This document shows, one piece after another, positions 54,240-64,000 of a stretch of 64,000 nucleotides of DNA. Position 1 is the first letter of the stretch. Each line of letters starts with the position of its first letter. The notes under the pieces were generated by a model. The model had not been told where the DNA came from. It saw only the letters and a list, made by a program, of their open reading frames with translations, and made no database searches. Source of the stretch: Hippophae tibetana (lineage: Eukaryota; Streptophyta; Magnoliopsida; Rosales; Elaeagnaceae); assembly GCA_037013495.1 (NCBI GenBank), contig JAZDXN010000029.1, positions 1,128,501 to 1,192,500 on the forward strand. Direction: 5' to 3'. Both the position numbers and the translations under genes were made by a program.

Positions 54240-54905
54240 TTAGACCATAACTAAAAATATTAAATTTCAATTTAATTGGTAAACTTGAAGAAATTTATGT
54301 GTACTAAAATTCTCAATTGATTGATAACTTAAAGTTAAAGTTACTTTTTAGCAGTTTAAATTAATACAAATCAATGAAATTAAAATAGACTCATATTTAT
54401 TATGTACGATTAAGCACAAATGATGTATCTAATTCTTAATTCTAAAATATTTTATTTAATCATAAATCAAAATTTTTCCCATCATTAATTTATGATTAAA
54501 GATATGAAGATTGTGGATGAGAAATAATTCATAATGTTTTATTTATTATAAGCATAAAACCGTTCTTCCAATCATTAGAAGCATTGACTAAAATCCCATA
54601 TATAGATTACAAAGAGAAATAAAAAATATAACAATAAATTATCCATTCTTGATAGATATGATTCTAGATCTCTAAATAGGTTGTCACTACCTTCTTCAAA
54701 TCCTTAGATCATCTTTACAATTTGAGAGTTTTCTCTCCGTATAGTGGAATGGCTAACCTAAAGAATAAATTAAAACTACGCGTACAATTAAAGTAGATAA
54801 AAAGAAAACTAAAGCTAAAATATGAGGTGTGGTGCTATAATAATGAAATGAAGCACTTATTTATAGTTGTTGAAACACTGGGGAAAAGGATAGAAAACAT
54901 TCTTG
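54240..54905 (-). repeat. LTR B fragment
   Basis: On the - strand it matches the middle of LTR B (TAATTTATGATTAAA-, GATGTGTCTAATACTTAGTT-like and GAGAGTTTTCTC segments), with a CTATAAATA at 54860-54868. Both ends are lost. Confidence 0.6.
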
Positions 54906-55059
54906 TATACACTGTCTCTTGCAATCACTACTCAAAAGCACCATTTTTCCAATAATCACGAATAACTAATATCAAACAACTCTCAAGGTAGTATTTATAA
55001 AACACACTCAAACACAATGGTCAACCTCAACCAGTTTCTTCATCAACCACCTAGTTAGA

Positions 55060-55370
55060 GATCAAGTGAAGTGTATAATGAGGGGTCCAATGAGGGCCTC
55101 ATTGAGGTGCCAAAACATCATATTTCTATTCCCAAAAATGTTGAGTAATTTCCATAAATACCCATACTCCAAAAGAAACAAAAACACGATTGAAAATTTT
55201 GAATTGCTCGCAAGTTTTCTCATAAAAACACAATGCTCACTTACCATGTACACTACCAAAATCAACCTTGTGGTGTGTGTAAACATGTTCAGTGGAAAAA
55301 TGTATACAACTATGTGAGTGTGTGCATTATTGATCACCAGTAACCAACCTTACACAGAGGAAGACAAATG
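55060..55370 (-). repeat. Dispersed repeat F, second copy
   Basis: On the - strand it aligns with 22184-22500: TGTAAGGTTGGTTACTGGTG, GAGTATGGGTATTTATGG and GGTACC/GGCACC followed by CCTC-rich motifs. Occurrence in two unrelated contexts marks it as a mobile or amplified repeat, possibly an LTR. Confidence 0.55.
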
Positions 55371-55439
55371 GACTAATTAAAATGAACATACTTTGTGTTT
55401 TTCATATGGGAAGCAAACAATGACACAAAAGACTACAAA

Positions 55440-56567
55440 ACTTACAAATTCAATATGCATTATGGTGCAAATTATAGCATGCCACGGTTCGAGTGTAAAA
55501 TCTAGCCGAAAAATTCATATTCTAAATGTGTTTCACTCTACATTAAATCAATAAATATCCCATGAACCCTTACCAACATTATCAAGCCTTCCTAGCTACT
55601 ATAGCCATATTTTACACTCCATAATATAGTGAATGGAGAGAAAACCTCCTCTGAAATAGTTTTCATAGATTTGATGAAGGTTTAGAGATTTGGAACTATA
55701 GATCAAGAAGGGTAATTATGTTATAAGATTTTCTTTTTCTATATAATTTGAATATCTTTTGTACTTGAATTAATTATGATTGGCTAACTTTTATATATGA
55801 GATTTTAGTCTTGTATCCAATGATTGGAAAATAACTTTATGGTTTATTTATATAAAACTTTTTTGATTTAATTATTGTTGATGTTCTTCATATATATCTT
55901 TAATTATAAATTGATGATGGGTCAAATCTTGATTTATAATTAAAGAAAATACTTTAGAACTAATTATTAGACACATTATCTATGCTTGGTTGTCCATTAA
56001 TGAAAAATAATTTCATTTCATTTCATTATTTTGTACTAAATTAGATGGTTTAAATAATCTTTAATTATATATTAATGATAGGCCAAGTCTTGATTGTTAA
56101 TTAAAGAAAATATTTCCAATATGTGTAATAATTAATCGATTTCAAACCCAATTCAAGAATTTATTGATTAATTGAGAATTTTGGGGGCTCACCATGATCA
56201 TTGATGATTCACTTATTTAAAAGGAAAAATAATAAATATAACATATTATTTAAATAATTTAATTCATTCTTTCCATGAAGGGATAGTGAACTAATTTTCC
56301 ATATCCGCTCATCATCTTATTTTGGCTATAATTCAATTTACTTGCTTTATTTTAATTATTATATTAATTTAGAATTTGCAGTCTTTTTTTCAATGGACCA
56401 TTGTTAGAATGTTTAGGATTGTTTATTTTAACTAACTTAGAAGAAATTTAACTTAATAAAACAACCTTAAAATTCCTTTAAAGACCAATCTCAGGGTAAC
56501 TTATCATTAATCTACTAGTGATTCGTACAGTTGTGAGACCCGAAAGTTCATGCATCAAAATTTTGGC
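55440..56567 (+). repeat. LTR B, 5'-truncated, forward
   Basis: Matches 28555-29640: AATTCAATATGCATTATGGT, GTGTTTCACTC, CCATATTTTACACTCCATAA, GGGGGCTCACCATGATCATT and the end TTCATGCATCA. Followed by AAATTTTGGCA, a short remnant of the primer site. Confidence 0.75.
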
Positions 56568-56574
56568 AGGTGCA

Positions 56575-57990
56575 CGAATCACTATTATTCTAATAATAAG
56601 TTTACTTCAAGTGTAGTCTCTAAAGAAATTGACAGATATTTTAAAACATTAAATTATTTTCTAGATTAGTTAAAACAAACAATCCAAACCATCCTAATAA
56701 GTGTCGGTTAAGAGAAAGATTAAATTTTTTAAAATTATACGACTAAATTAAAGAAAATAAATGATAACTGAATTAAGATGGGTGAATAAATATGGGAAAT
56801 TAGCTAGCTAACCATTCATGTAAAGAACGAATTAAATGATTTTCTTAAAGGTTTGGATTATGTTTCCTTTTAAATAAGCCAATTTGCAATGATCATTATG
56901 AGCCCCTATAATTCTCAACTAACCAATAATTTTTTAAGGCGGGCTTGAAATAAATAAATTTTTAAACCTAAGAGAAATATATAAATCATATATTTTAACA
57001 CAAATTAATGAAATTAAAATAGGCTATTGTTCATAAATGCACAACTAAGGAAATATGATGTGTCTAATACTTAGTTCTAAAATATTCTCCTTAATTATAA
57101 ATCAAGATTTGATTCATCATTATAATTAAAGATATGAAAAATATGAACAAAAAATTAATAAAATTTTATTTAATTAAATCATAAAATTGTTCTTCCAATC
57201 ATGGAAGCAAAACCAAAAAATCCCATGTACAAAAGTTAGCCTAACATAATTAAATTAACCAAAATTAATTCAATTATAAAAGACATAATCAAATAACAGA
57301 GAGAAAGAAGATCAAATAATAAAAATATCCTTTTTGATTTGTGATATCCAAATCCTTGAATTGTTTGATTGCATTCTTCAAATATTTTAAAAACACTTCA
57401 CAATTGAGAGTTTTCTCTATATTTTCTATGTTATTGAACAAAAAGTATGGCTATGGTGGCTACTACGGCTAGATGTTTTTTAAGAGGGATTGAAAGTATT
57501 TTTATAGGTTGGCTTTTAGGTAAAACATGTTTCCTAAGCATATCAAAAAATTTGGCCCATTTTAACACTAAATTTGCAACATGCTTTTATTTGCATAGTA
57601 GGGGTATTGAAAATCAAATCCTTAGTTTCAACTTGAGGTCATCCCATCACAAATGCTTATTTTTGTGACGAATGTCCAGTTGAATTTCAAGAATCACCAA
57701 CTACAACTTCAGAGCACCTCGCCATGGCATGAAAAAGTCTAGCCAAGGCATGTATTGGTTTTTGAATTTTTGATATTCTGGTTTATTCCTACATGTATGA
57801 GTTACCATTTATCACACTATTTTCAGTGTTTTCACTTATGTTCATCCCAGATTCTTCCAAAAGTACATTAATATACAAAAAGACAAAAATACCATCCAAA
57901 ACAACATTATACTAAAATAAAGTATAAACTTATCGCTTAAAAATATAGAAAATTATAGATCCAAAATAATGTTTATCAAATATCCTCAAA
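56575..57990 (-). repeat. LTR B, reverse, head-on to the preceding copy
   Basis: Nearly complete LTR in the - orientation, from GGTGCACGAATCACTATTAT to about TTTATCA at 57990. The preceding LTR points the opposite way, so the two 3' ends meet at 56567/56575. The polypurine-like GGTTTGAGGATATT (- strand) lies just outside at 57991-58005. Confidence 0.7.
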
Positions 57991-58900
57991 CCTACATTTC
58001 GCTAATCCTCAAACAAAACAAAAATTAAAATAAAAAATCTATAAACTTAAATCAACAAAAAATTTCATGTTCTAGTGTCTTTTCAATTCATAAATAAGGT
58101 TCAAGCATAAGTTCATCCAACATCTTAATACATCATGGTTCATTGGGCAAATTAAGAAGACAATAAATTTCATGCCTAATTACTCTTTCTAATACTTAAT
58201 CAATACAAGAAAGAGGAAAGTTGAAAGAGTGTATGACCCAATACATATAGTAGGATAAGAAGAAAAACTCTTTAATGACTAAACTCTAACTTGCACAAAT
58301 AGATTAGGAGCATTAAAACAAAAAAATGCAGTAGAGATAAAAGCAGCAGATATTATAAATGAAGTTGAAGGCAAGAAAATTAAATGTTAGTTTCATTTTG
58401 TTTACTATGCATCATGAAAATAGATATTATAACTTGGACATATAAATATACCTTACATCTAGCGATTGATGTGAACAAGAACCTACTCACACACTCACTG
58501 GACATAGAGGTATCTCATGCTAGAAGTTTATAACTAATTATATGAGATTTTAGGACATTAGATAACCTTGATTGTAAAAATTATGGTTGAATACTGACTT
58601 CCATTGTATAAAATGTTGCTATAGAGTGACACCTAGTTTGAGAGGGCTACCTACTACGATGGGTGAAAGCTACCATAATAAGCAGAGAGAGTTATCTCAC
58701 AACAAGTGTGACAGTCGTCATACTATGTAAAGAACAAAAAATAATTGAATGCACAAAAAGTAAATGGTTATGCAAAAAGAAAAACAAATATCCATTCCCT
58801 CATTCAAAATAAAAAAGTATGATAATTATTGAGAGAGATTATAAAATATTTAATTAAAGTCTCACTTAGTAAGAAAAACTTTATTAATGTGTAAGTATGA
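57991..58900 (-). other. 3' non-coding region of a family-B element
   Basis: Matches 27450-28110 in inverse orientation (TTGGATGAACTTATGCTTGA on the - strand). Shows that the LTR at 56575-57990 is a 3' LTR of a B element whose coding part is lost. Confidence 0.55.
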
Positions 58901-59303
58901 ATTTAACTAAATGTCTTGCATGATTGATAATGCTCTTTTCTTTAAATCTTTCAAAACTAATCATAACTGGACAAATTGACATATTGTTGTGGTTCAATAT
59001 TAATTTATCTGACTTTGGGTGATTGTCATTAAGTCATTATATGTGTTAATATGTTTGTGTTTGGTTTACATATGTGTATGTTGTTATCGAATAGTCACAC
59101 AAATCAATTTTAGTATTTGTGTGTAATGTTACAAACATGTCTAGCTCAATCTACAATCCCTATTTAAAAAATATTCATATTTACCAGGTTTTATAAATCT
59201 TTGTCCTCTTTACTTTGTTTTGGGGAATTATTTCATAGCATACATCTTAATTTTTTCACATATTGGAGTTAAGCTTCTATGATTTATTGTTTATTAGTAT
59301 GAC
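58901..59303. other. No gene recognised
   Basis: AT-rich sequence leading to the copia-like polypurine tract. No supported ORF. Confidence 0.4.
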
Positions 59304-59629
59304 AAAAAGGGGGAAATAATAAAATTGGAACTTTAATTGAAAATTTTGAAAAATAAAAAATCTGATAAGTAGTTACTTCTAGTCTCCTAGTTCAGTTATA
59401 GTTATACCGACAGTCTCTTTATCATCAAGGAAGCTAGAAGTCCAACCATTCATGAGTGTTACATCTAGAGATTCGGGTTATCCAATCAGATTATGGTTAT
59501 CTAAAAATCCTGGCAATCAAATATTTACCAAGAGTAGGTTGAACCTAGAAAATATTTTTCAATCCTTCTCCATAGAACTCTATTTTTTAATCCAAAATAA
59601 AGTTATTAGTGAAGTTGAGAGTGGCCAAA
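59304..59629 (+). mobile_element. Copia-like polypurine tract and LTR start
   Basis: GACAAAAAGGGGGAAATAAT (tract AAAAAGGGGGAAA at 59304-59316) has the form seen before the 3' LTR of SIRE-type plant copia elements. What follows is non-coding and is interrupted at 59630 by the CACTA-type end. Confidence 0.35.
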
Positions 59630-59905
59630 CACTACTACAAAATATACATATGATCTCGGTTTTTAACCCTAACCATAGGTCTATGACTACAGTTATAAGA
59701 ATCAAGCCCTAAGTGATAGAGATCATACACTGTTATCTATGACCTCTATTTTTTATGATAATCGAGGTCATAGGGTATATCTATGGTATCAGTTATGTAA
59801 ATAACCAAGGTTAAAACCCTATAGCTTCAGTTTTTATTAAAACCTAGGCTAAATGTCTGAGACCATATATATGTTTTATATATAGATTGGTTTCTCCAAT
59901 CTTAA
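59630..59905 (+). mobile_element. CACTA-type transposon terminus
   Basis: CACTACTACAAAATATAC at 59630 has the CACTA signature of En/Spm-like terminal inverted repeats, followed by subterminal short repeats around GACCTCTATTTTT/AATCGAGGTCATAGGG and ACCATAGGTCTATGAC. No opposite end (TTTTGTAGTAGTG) is found in the remaining sequence, and no transposase is present. Confidence 0.5.
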
Positions 59906-61600
59906 CCTCCCATCAACTAGTGATTGAAAGGCAAATATTAGGAGAATATTTGGTAGATTCAAGCTAAAATGATATCAGATTTGGGTAGTCGAAACCATAG
60001 ATCCACATTTGACTTTTTCCTAAACATTGAATAGCAATAACTTTCCAATTATGACTCCGATTGAAGCATAGTAACTGCCTTTGGGAAGGTTTTGTCCTCA
60101 AAATTACTATGGCATAAAGATATATGGACTACTATGAGAGTAGCTTAGCTAAGATGTTGAAGAGCAAACTATCACTGAGTCACCATAGCTAGGCGAGATA
60201 GTTGGATCACTTATCCCACCAAAAGTAGCCCAAGTGATTTAAAGGGCTTGTGCTGGATAGAAAATTATCCAGGTATGCATGGCCCTATTCTATATGTCCA
60301 CGTTGACTTGAAAAAGTGAAATGGGTACAATAAGTGTACAATTACGTATATCTTTTATTATTTAAATTCAAAGTAAATATTAATAACACAATCCATATTT
60401 ATGAAATGTCATTAATATTATAAATAATCATATATTAATTAATTAAATATTTAAATATTAATTAATCGATATTAGTTATTTACAACTATCTCATTCACCA
60501 AAACCTTTAGATATATAAGTCCTAACAAATACAAAATGTATGTTAAGCTGATGCCGATAACGCATAACCATTAAATCTAACCACTTTCTCAAAAATTGAC
60601 TTAATTAAACATTGGAGGAGATACAACAGCACCTATGTGATCCCTTCTGAGATGGTTTGTAAGTCTACGTGTCTAGAGAATGCAACATAATAGAAATCTT
60701 CAACAGTTATATAGTATAGATTTGCTTGGAATATTAGTTAATCAAATTGCATAATGTATAGATTTGCTTGAAATATATATGAATCTGAAAAGGGGGATAA
60801 ATGTTGATATTACACATGCAAAAATGCGATCGTAATTTGCACATATGATTAGACACTTAGAATGGATTCCAAAAGAATATATCGTAAAGAATATAAATAT
60901 TCATGCAAGGCAAGCATACTTGATTCCAAATTAATTGGATGTTTGACTTTGGTTACAGAAACAAATCTTAACAGCGAGCCGATATAATGCCAACTCAATC
61001 AAAGTCACATACAAGTTATATTTCATAAGGATTACAAAGAATTTTTAGATTGGATCCTTAAGAGAAACTCATTAGAAGCTTTTAGTGTTTGTCCCGGATA
61101 GAAATGCTAATATCATACACATTTGAACTACCTTTATACTCTTGTAATTTATATGGTATCATTTTTCAAAATTATTTGAAAATTTGAAAAAGTAATTATT
61201 TTTCTAGATGTATTAACCCATGTCCTAACATAAAAGATATGTGTGCAAAAGTGCGTGCAAACTTGTATTTCTCTAACATGCATTCATCTTCTTCTGAAAG
61301 CAATAGCACAACCAGTTTGTGGTTAAATGCAAGGAAACTTATTTATTGTGATCGATTGTCTATGTGGTTTGCGAAAAGCTTCAAAAAATCTTTTTTAGAT
61401 TAAACTTACATCTTTATTAGATTCGAACCTCGCTTTAGATTGCACGACGTATAATTAAACTTAAAAGTTTGTTTAATTATCTTGTTTACACACAAAATTT
61501 TAGTTCTCTTGTGCGCGCTCTCACTTAATCGGGTATTTATGTTAATGAGGACAATTATAAGAGCGTGTGATCCCCACTTTACTACGTCTTCAAATATATA
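59906..61600. other. No feature recognised
   Basis: About 1.7 kb of AT-rich sequence, including a TTAATTAATTAAATATTTAA run near 60430. I see no ORF, RNA gene or repeat boundary that I can support. Confidence 0.45.
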
Positions 61601-61890
61601 TTTTAGGTTAAGTTTTAACTAAATTTATATATATCTTTAAACTTTTAAAATATACGATTTAATCTAAAAAAATTTAAATCTTCATAAATGGTTCTTTAAA
61701 CTTTTAAATCTCCCCAAAATTATAAAATTATAAAATTTCATATTTAAGTCCTAGATTAACTACTAAAATATATATTTGTAAATAAAAAAATTTAAGATAC
61801 ATGTATAAAATTTTAAAAATTTAATAATTAAATCGTACGTTTTAAAAATTTAAAAATTTATATGTGAATTTAGTTAAAGTTTAGGTTCAA
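61601..61890. repeat. Imperfect inverted repeat, MITE-like
   Basis: Arms 61601-61662 (TTTTAGGTTAAGTTTTAACT ... TACGATTTAAT) and 61827-61890 (ATTAAATCGTACG ... TTTAGTTAAAGTTTAGGTT) are complementary at roughly three quarters of positions. About 165 bp lies between them. Foldback structure without coding capacity. No target duplication could be fixed. Confidence 0.5.
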
Positions 61891-62530
61891 TAAAAAACTT
61901 TAGCCTATATTTTATGTGCGCTTAAAATAAAATAAAATAAAACTCTTAGGATTAACAAGTTTGAAAAACAATTTAGTATACCAACTTTTGATTTTGGGAC
62001 CTTAATATTAAATTTTTGTATGCATGTTATTAGGAGGGAAGAAAAAACCTCTTCTTTGTACGACATCATTAATAAGTTGTTAACATTTATAGGATTAATA
62101 ACGTCTCAAGCAGAATTATAAATATCTCATAATTATTGAAAATAAGTAATTTAGTGAGGTTATTATTACCTATGAGACTATGTTCTATAATTATTATAAA
62201 TGAAGATTTTAGTCTGATTTTTACAAAAAAAAAAAAATAATGGGGTAAAAAAAGTACTACTATTTCATTAAGATTAAAATTATCAAATATAAATAATTAT
62301 ACGATTAAAATTGTCAAACATAATAATATGGGAACAGGATTGTTCATTTACACATAATTCCAATACAAAGACAACCTTTTTCTTTACTAATAATTCCCCT
62401 ACTTTTCATCGATTGAAAGTAGAGAAAACACACAAGAAGAAGAAGAGAGATAACATCTTTTGCTATACAACTCATGATAAAGTAAAACTAACGTACTGTT
62501 GGAAAAGTAAATGAAAAATTTGGAATGTTA
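61891..62530. other. No feature recognised
   Basis: AT-rich sequence with a short poly-A at 62225-62238. The small ORF here has no recognisable features. Confidence 0.4.
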
Positions 62531-62531
62531 C

Positions 62532-62592
<61 letters not shown>
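62531..62592. repeat. (TA)n microsatellite
   Basis: About 30 TA units with one CA interruption. Confidence 0.95.
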
Positions 62593-62593
<1 letters not shown>

Positions 62594-62728
62594 TTCTTAT
62601 AAATGTTTAATTCTTTATTTTTTTTTTCAGTCTAGGTTTCTTTTTATTAGAAATACTTAATGATCATATTCTATTTTGTTATTAAATGAATATACATGAT
62701 GTCTTCGTATAAGAGTTACAAGTAAATT

Positions 62729-62833
62729 AGATATAGATATGTCTAAAGTAACTAGATATAGATATGTCTAAAGTAAATAGATATACATTAACAGATATAT
62801 ATACATTAATATGTTACTAGATATACATTAACA
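62729..62833 (-). repeat. Probable 3' LTR start of the copia element, with a 24-bp duplication
   Basis: On the - strand TGTTAATGTATATCTAG begins at 62833, directly after the purine-rich ACCTTGAGTTTGAGAAGGGA (62834-62853), a normal polypurine tract to LTR junction. TAGATATAGATATGTCTAAA is duplicated at 62729 and 62753. The other LTR end was not found. Confidence 0.45.
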
Positions 62834-62844
62834 TCCCTTCTCAA

Positions 62845-64000
62845 ACTCAAGGTATATGTGAGACCAGCTTGAGGTTGTCAACCAAATTATGAGTGCATCC
62901 TTTGAGAAATGCCTTAGTGAAAATATCTGCAAGTTGATCGTTGGAGGTTACGTGGAAAAGCTTGAGAGCACCATGGACAAGATGAGAGCGAATAAAGTGA
63001 CAATCAATCTCGATGTGTTTAGTCCGTTCATAGAAGACATTGTTGTGAACAATATGAATAGCACTCTGATTATCATAATAAATGGGATTTGCAGAGGATG
63101 TGGACACACCCAAATCCTTAAGGATCCATCGTAGCCAAAGGAGCTCAGATGTGGTATTAGCAAGAGCACGATATTCTTCTTTAGTACTGGAGCGGGCCAC
63201 GAAGGTTTGTTTTTTACTTCGCCAAGAAATTAAAGAAGAACCAAGGAGAAATCAGCAACCTGTAGTGGACCTGCGATTAGTTGGATCTCTTGCCCAATCA
63301 GTATCAGAGAATGCACAAAGTACTAAAGGAGACTGAGTGAGTAGAAAAGGCCATGGAAGATAGTGCCTTTCAAGTATCATAGAATACGTAGAACAACAGC
63401 ATAGTGAGTTGATCGTGGAGCAGACAGATACTGGCTCACCTGATGAACAACATAAGAAATGTCTAGACAAAGAAGTGTAAGATAAACCAGGCTGCCAACC
63501 AATCGTCTGTAAAGAGAGGGATTAGACAATGGTTGCCCCTCCGATGGTGTGAGATGTGCATTAAATTCAACTGGAGTGTCAACAGTCTTGCTGTCAATGA
63601 GTCCAACTTGAGATAAGAGGTCAGATGCATACTTAGCTTCAGTAATATAAAGACTATCTATGGAACGAGTGATCTCAAGACACAAGAAGTAGTTGAGATG
63701 TCCAAGGTCTTTCATCTCAAACTGTTGACTAAGAAAATCCTTGAGTTCTTGAATGCCACTGAGGTCATCACCAATTATGATCATATCATCCACATATAGG
63801 AGAAGCAAAATGGTGCCTTTATCATTGTGATGAAGAAATAAGGCAGAATAATAAGGATTGGCAGTGTAACCCAAGCGAAGGATGGTGGAGCTGAACTTGA
63901 CAAACCATGCTCGTGGATCTTGTTTAAGGCCATAAAGTGCTCGTCGAAGGCGACAAACCTTATTTGTTTCAAAAGAAAGACCAGGAGGAGGTCTCATATA
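62845..64000 (-). pseudogene. Ty1/copia pol, RT and RNase H part, runs off the window
   Basis: The - strand encodes the 3' end of a copia polyprotein. RT is in 63997-63377: ALYGLKQDPRAWF, the catalytic YVDD in LLLLYVDDMIIIGDD, DLGHLNYFLCLEI, RRLVGSLVYLT. RNase H follows in another frame: FSDTDWARDPTNRRSTTG, then ARSSTKEEYRALANTTSELLWL, YDNQSAIHI, RTKHIEIDCHFIR and DQLADIFTKA, ending at 62847. A frameshift lies near 63380-63470 and a stop near 63250, so this copy is broken. Integrase, protease and gag would lie beyond 64000. Order RT-RNase H at the 3' end confirms Ty1/copia. Confidence 0.88.

Noticed and set aside
55062..55337. 91-codon ORF in repeat F
   Set aside because: Frame not kept in the homologous copy at 22184-22500, so not a conserved gene.

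Overview
The window looks like a gene-poor, repeat-dense stretch of a plant nuclear genome, most likely a eudicot. It is very AT-rich and is built almost entirely from plant LTR retrotransposons: Ty3/gypsy elements of the Athila type primed by tRNA-Asp, chromoviruses, Ty1/copia remnants and one CACTA-like terminus. I recognise no host gene with confidence. The species cannot be read from the sequence. I name the repeat families A to F for use in this annotation only.

Layout. 1-894: AT-rich flank with one GC-richer, promoter-like island. 895-2845: a solo family-A LTR with perfect 5-bp target duplications (GTAAC). 3085-4994: two older family-A LTR pieces in opposite orientations. 5340-29640: an old, decayed Athila-like element on the + strand (family B LTRs). 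Its 5' LTR is split by a young family-A element on the - strand, 6757-20414, with target duplications ATACA. 30721-35600: a deletion derivative of family A with no gag or pol. 35640-36220: a copia-like LTR remnant. 36225-45143: a tandem LTR-internal-LTR-internal chromovirus structure (family C) with a second chromovirus-like deletion derivative (family D, 40488-43841) nested in it. 45144-58900: a mosaic of diverged LTR and internal pieces (D, A, E, B), including a family-A LTR followed by an ORF resembling the putative plant transposon protein domain. 59304-59900: a copia-like polypurine tract and a CACTA-type end. 61601-61890: an inverted repeat. 62834-64000: the 3' end of a Ty1/copia pol gene that runs off the window.

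The most interesting object is the young element 6757-20414. Its LTRs are almost identical, its 18-nt primer binding site matches tRNA-Asp exactly, and its long ORFs are intact, so it inserted recently. It carries two gag genes: a stand-alone gag (17454-16117) and, downstream, a full gag-protease-RT-RNase H-integrase polyprotein (15777-10606). The two gags have lost different conserved motifs. The stand-alone gag has Tyr in place of the first two Cys of the zinc knuckle. The polyprotein gag keeps the knuckle but lacks the NPGWR..PNFSW segment. The older relative at 20840-22120 still has both. The same pair of small RNA hairpins follows both genes, suggesting that gag plus the 3' tail of the coding region was duplicated. 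Each LTR carries a plant TATA box and a pair of TGACGTCA bZIP-type sites, next to a hypervariable GC-rich array.
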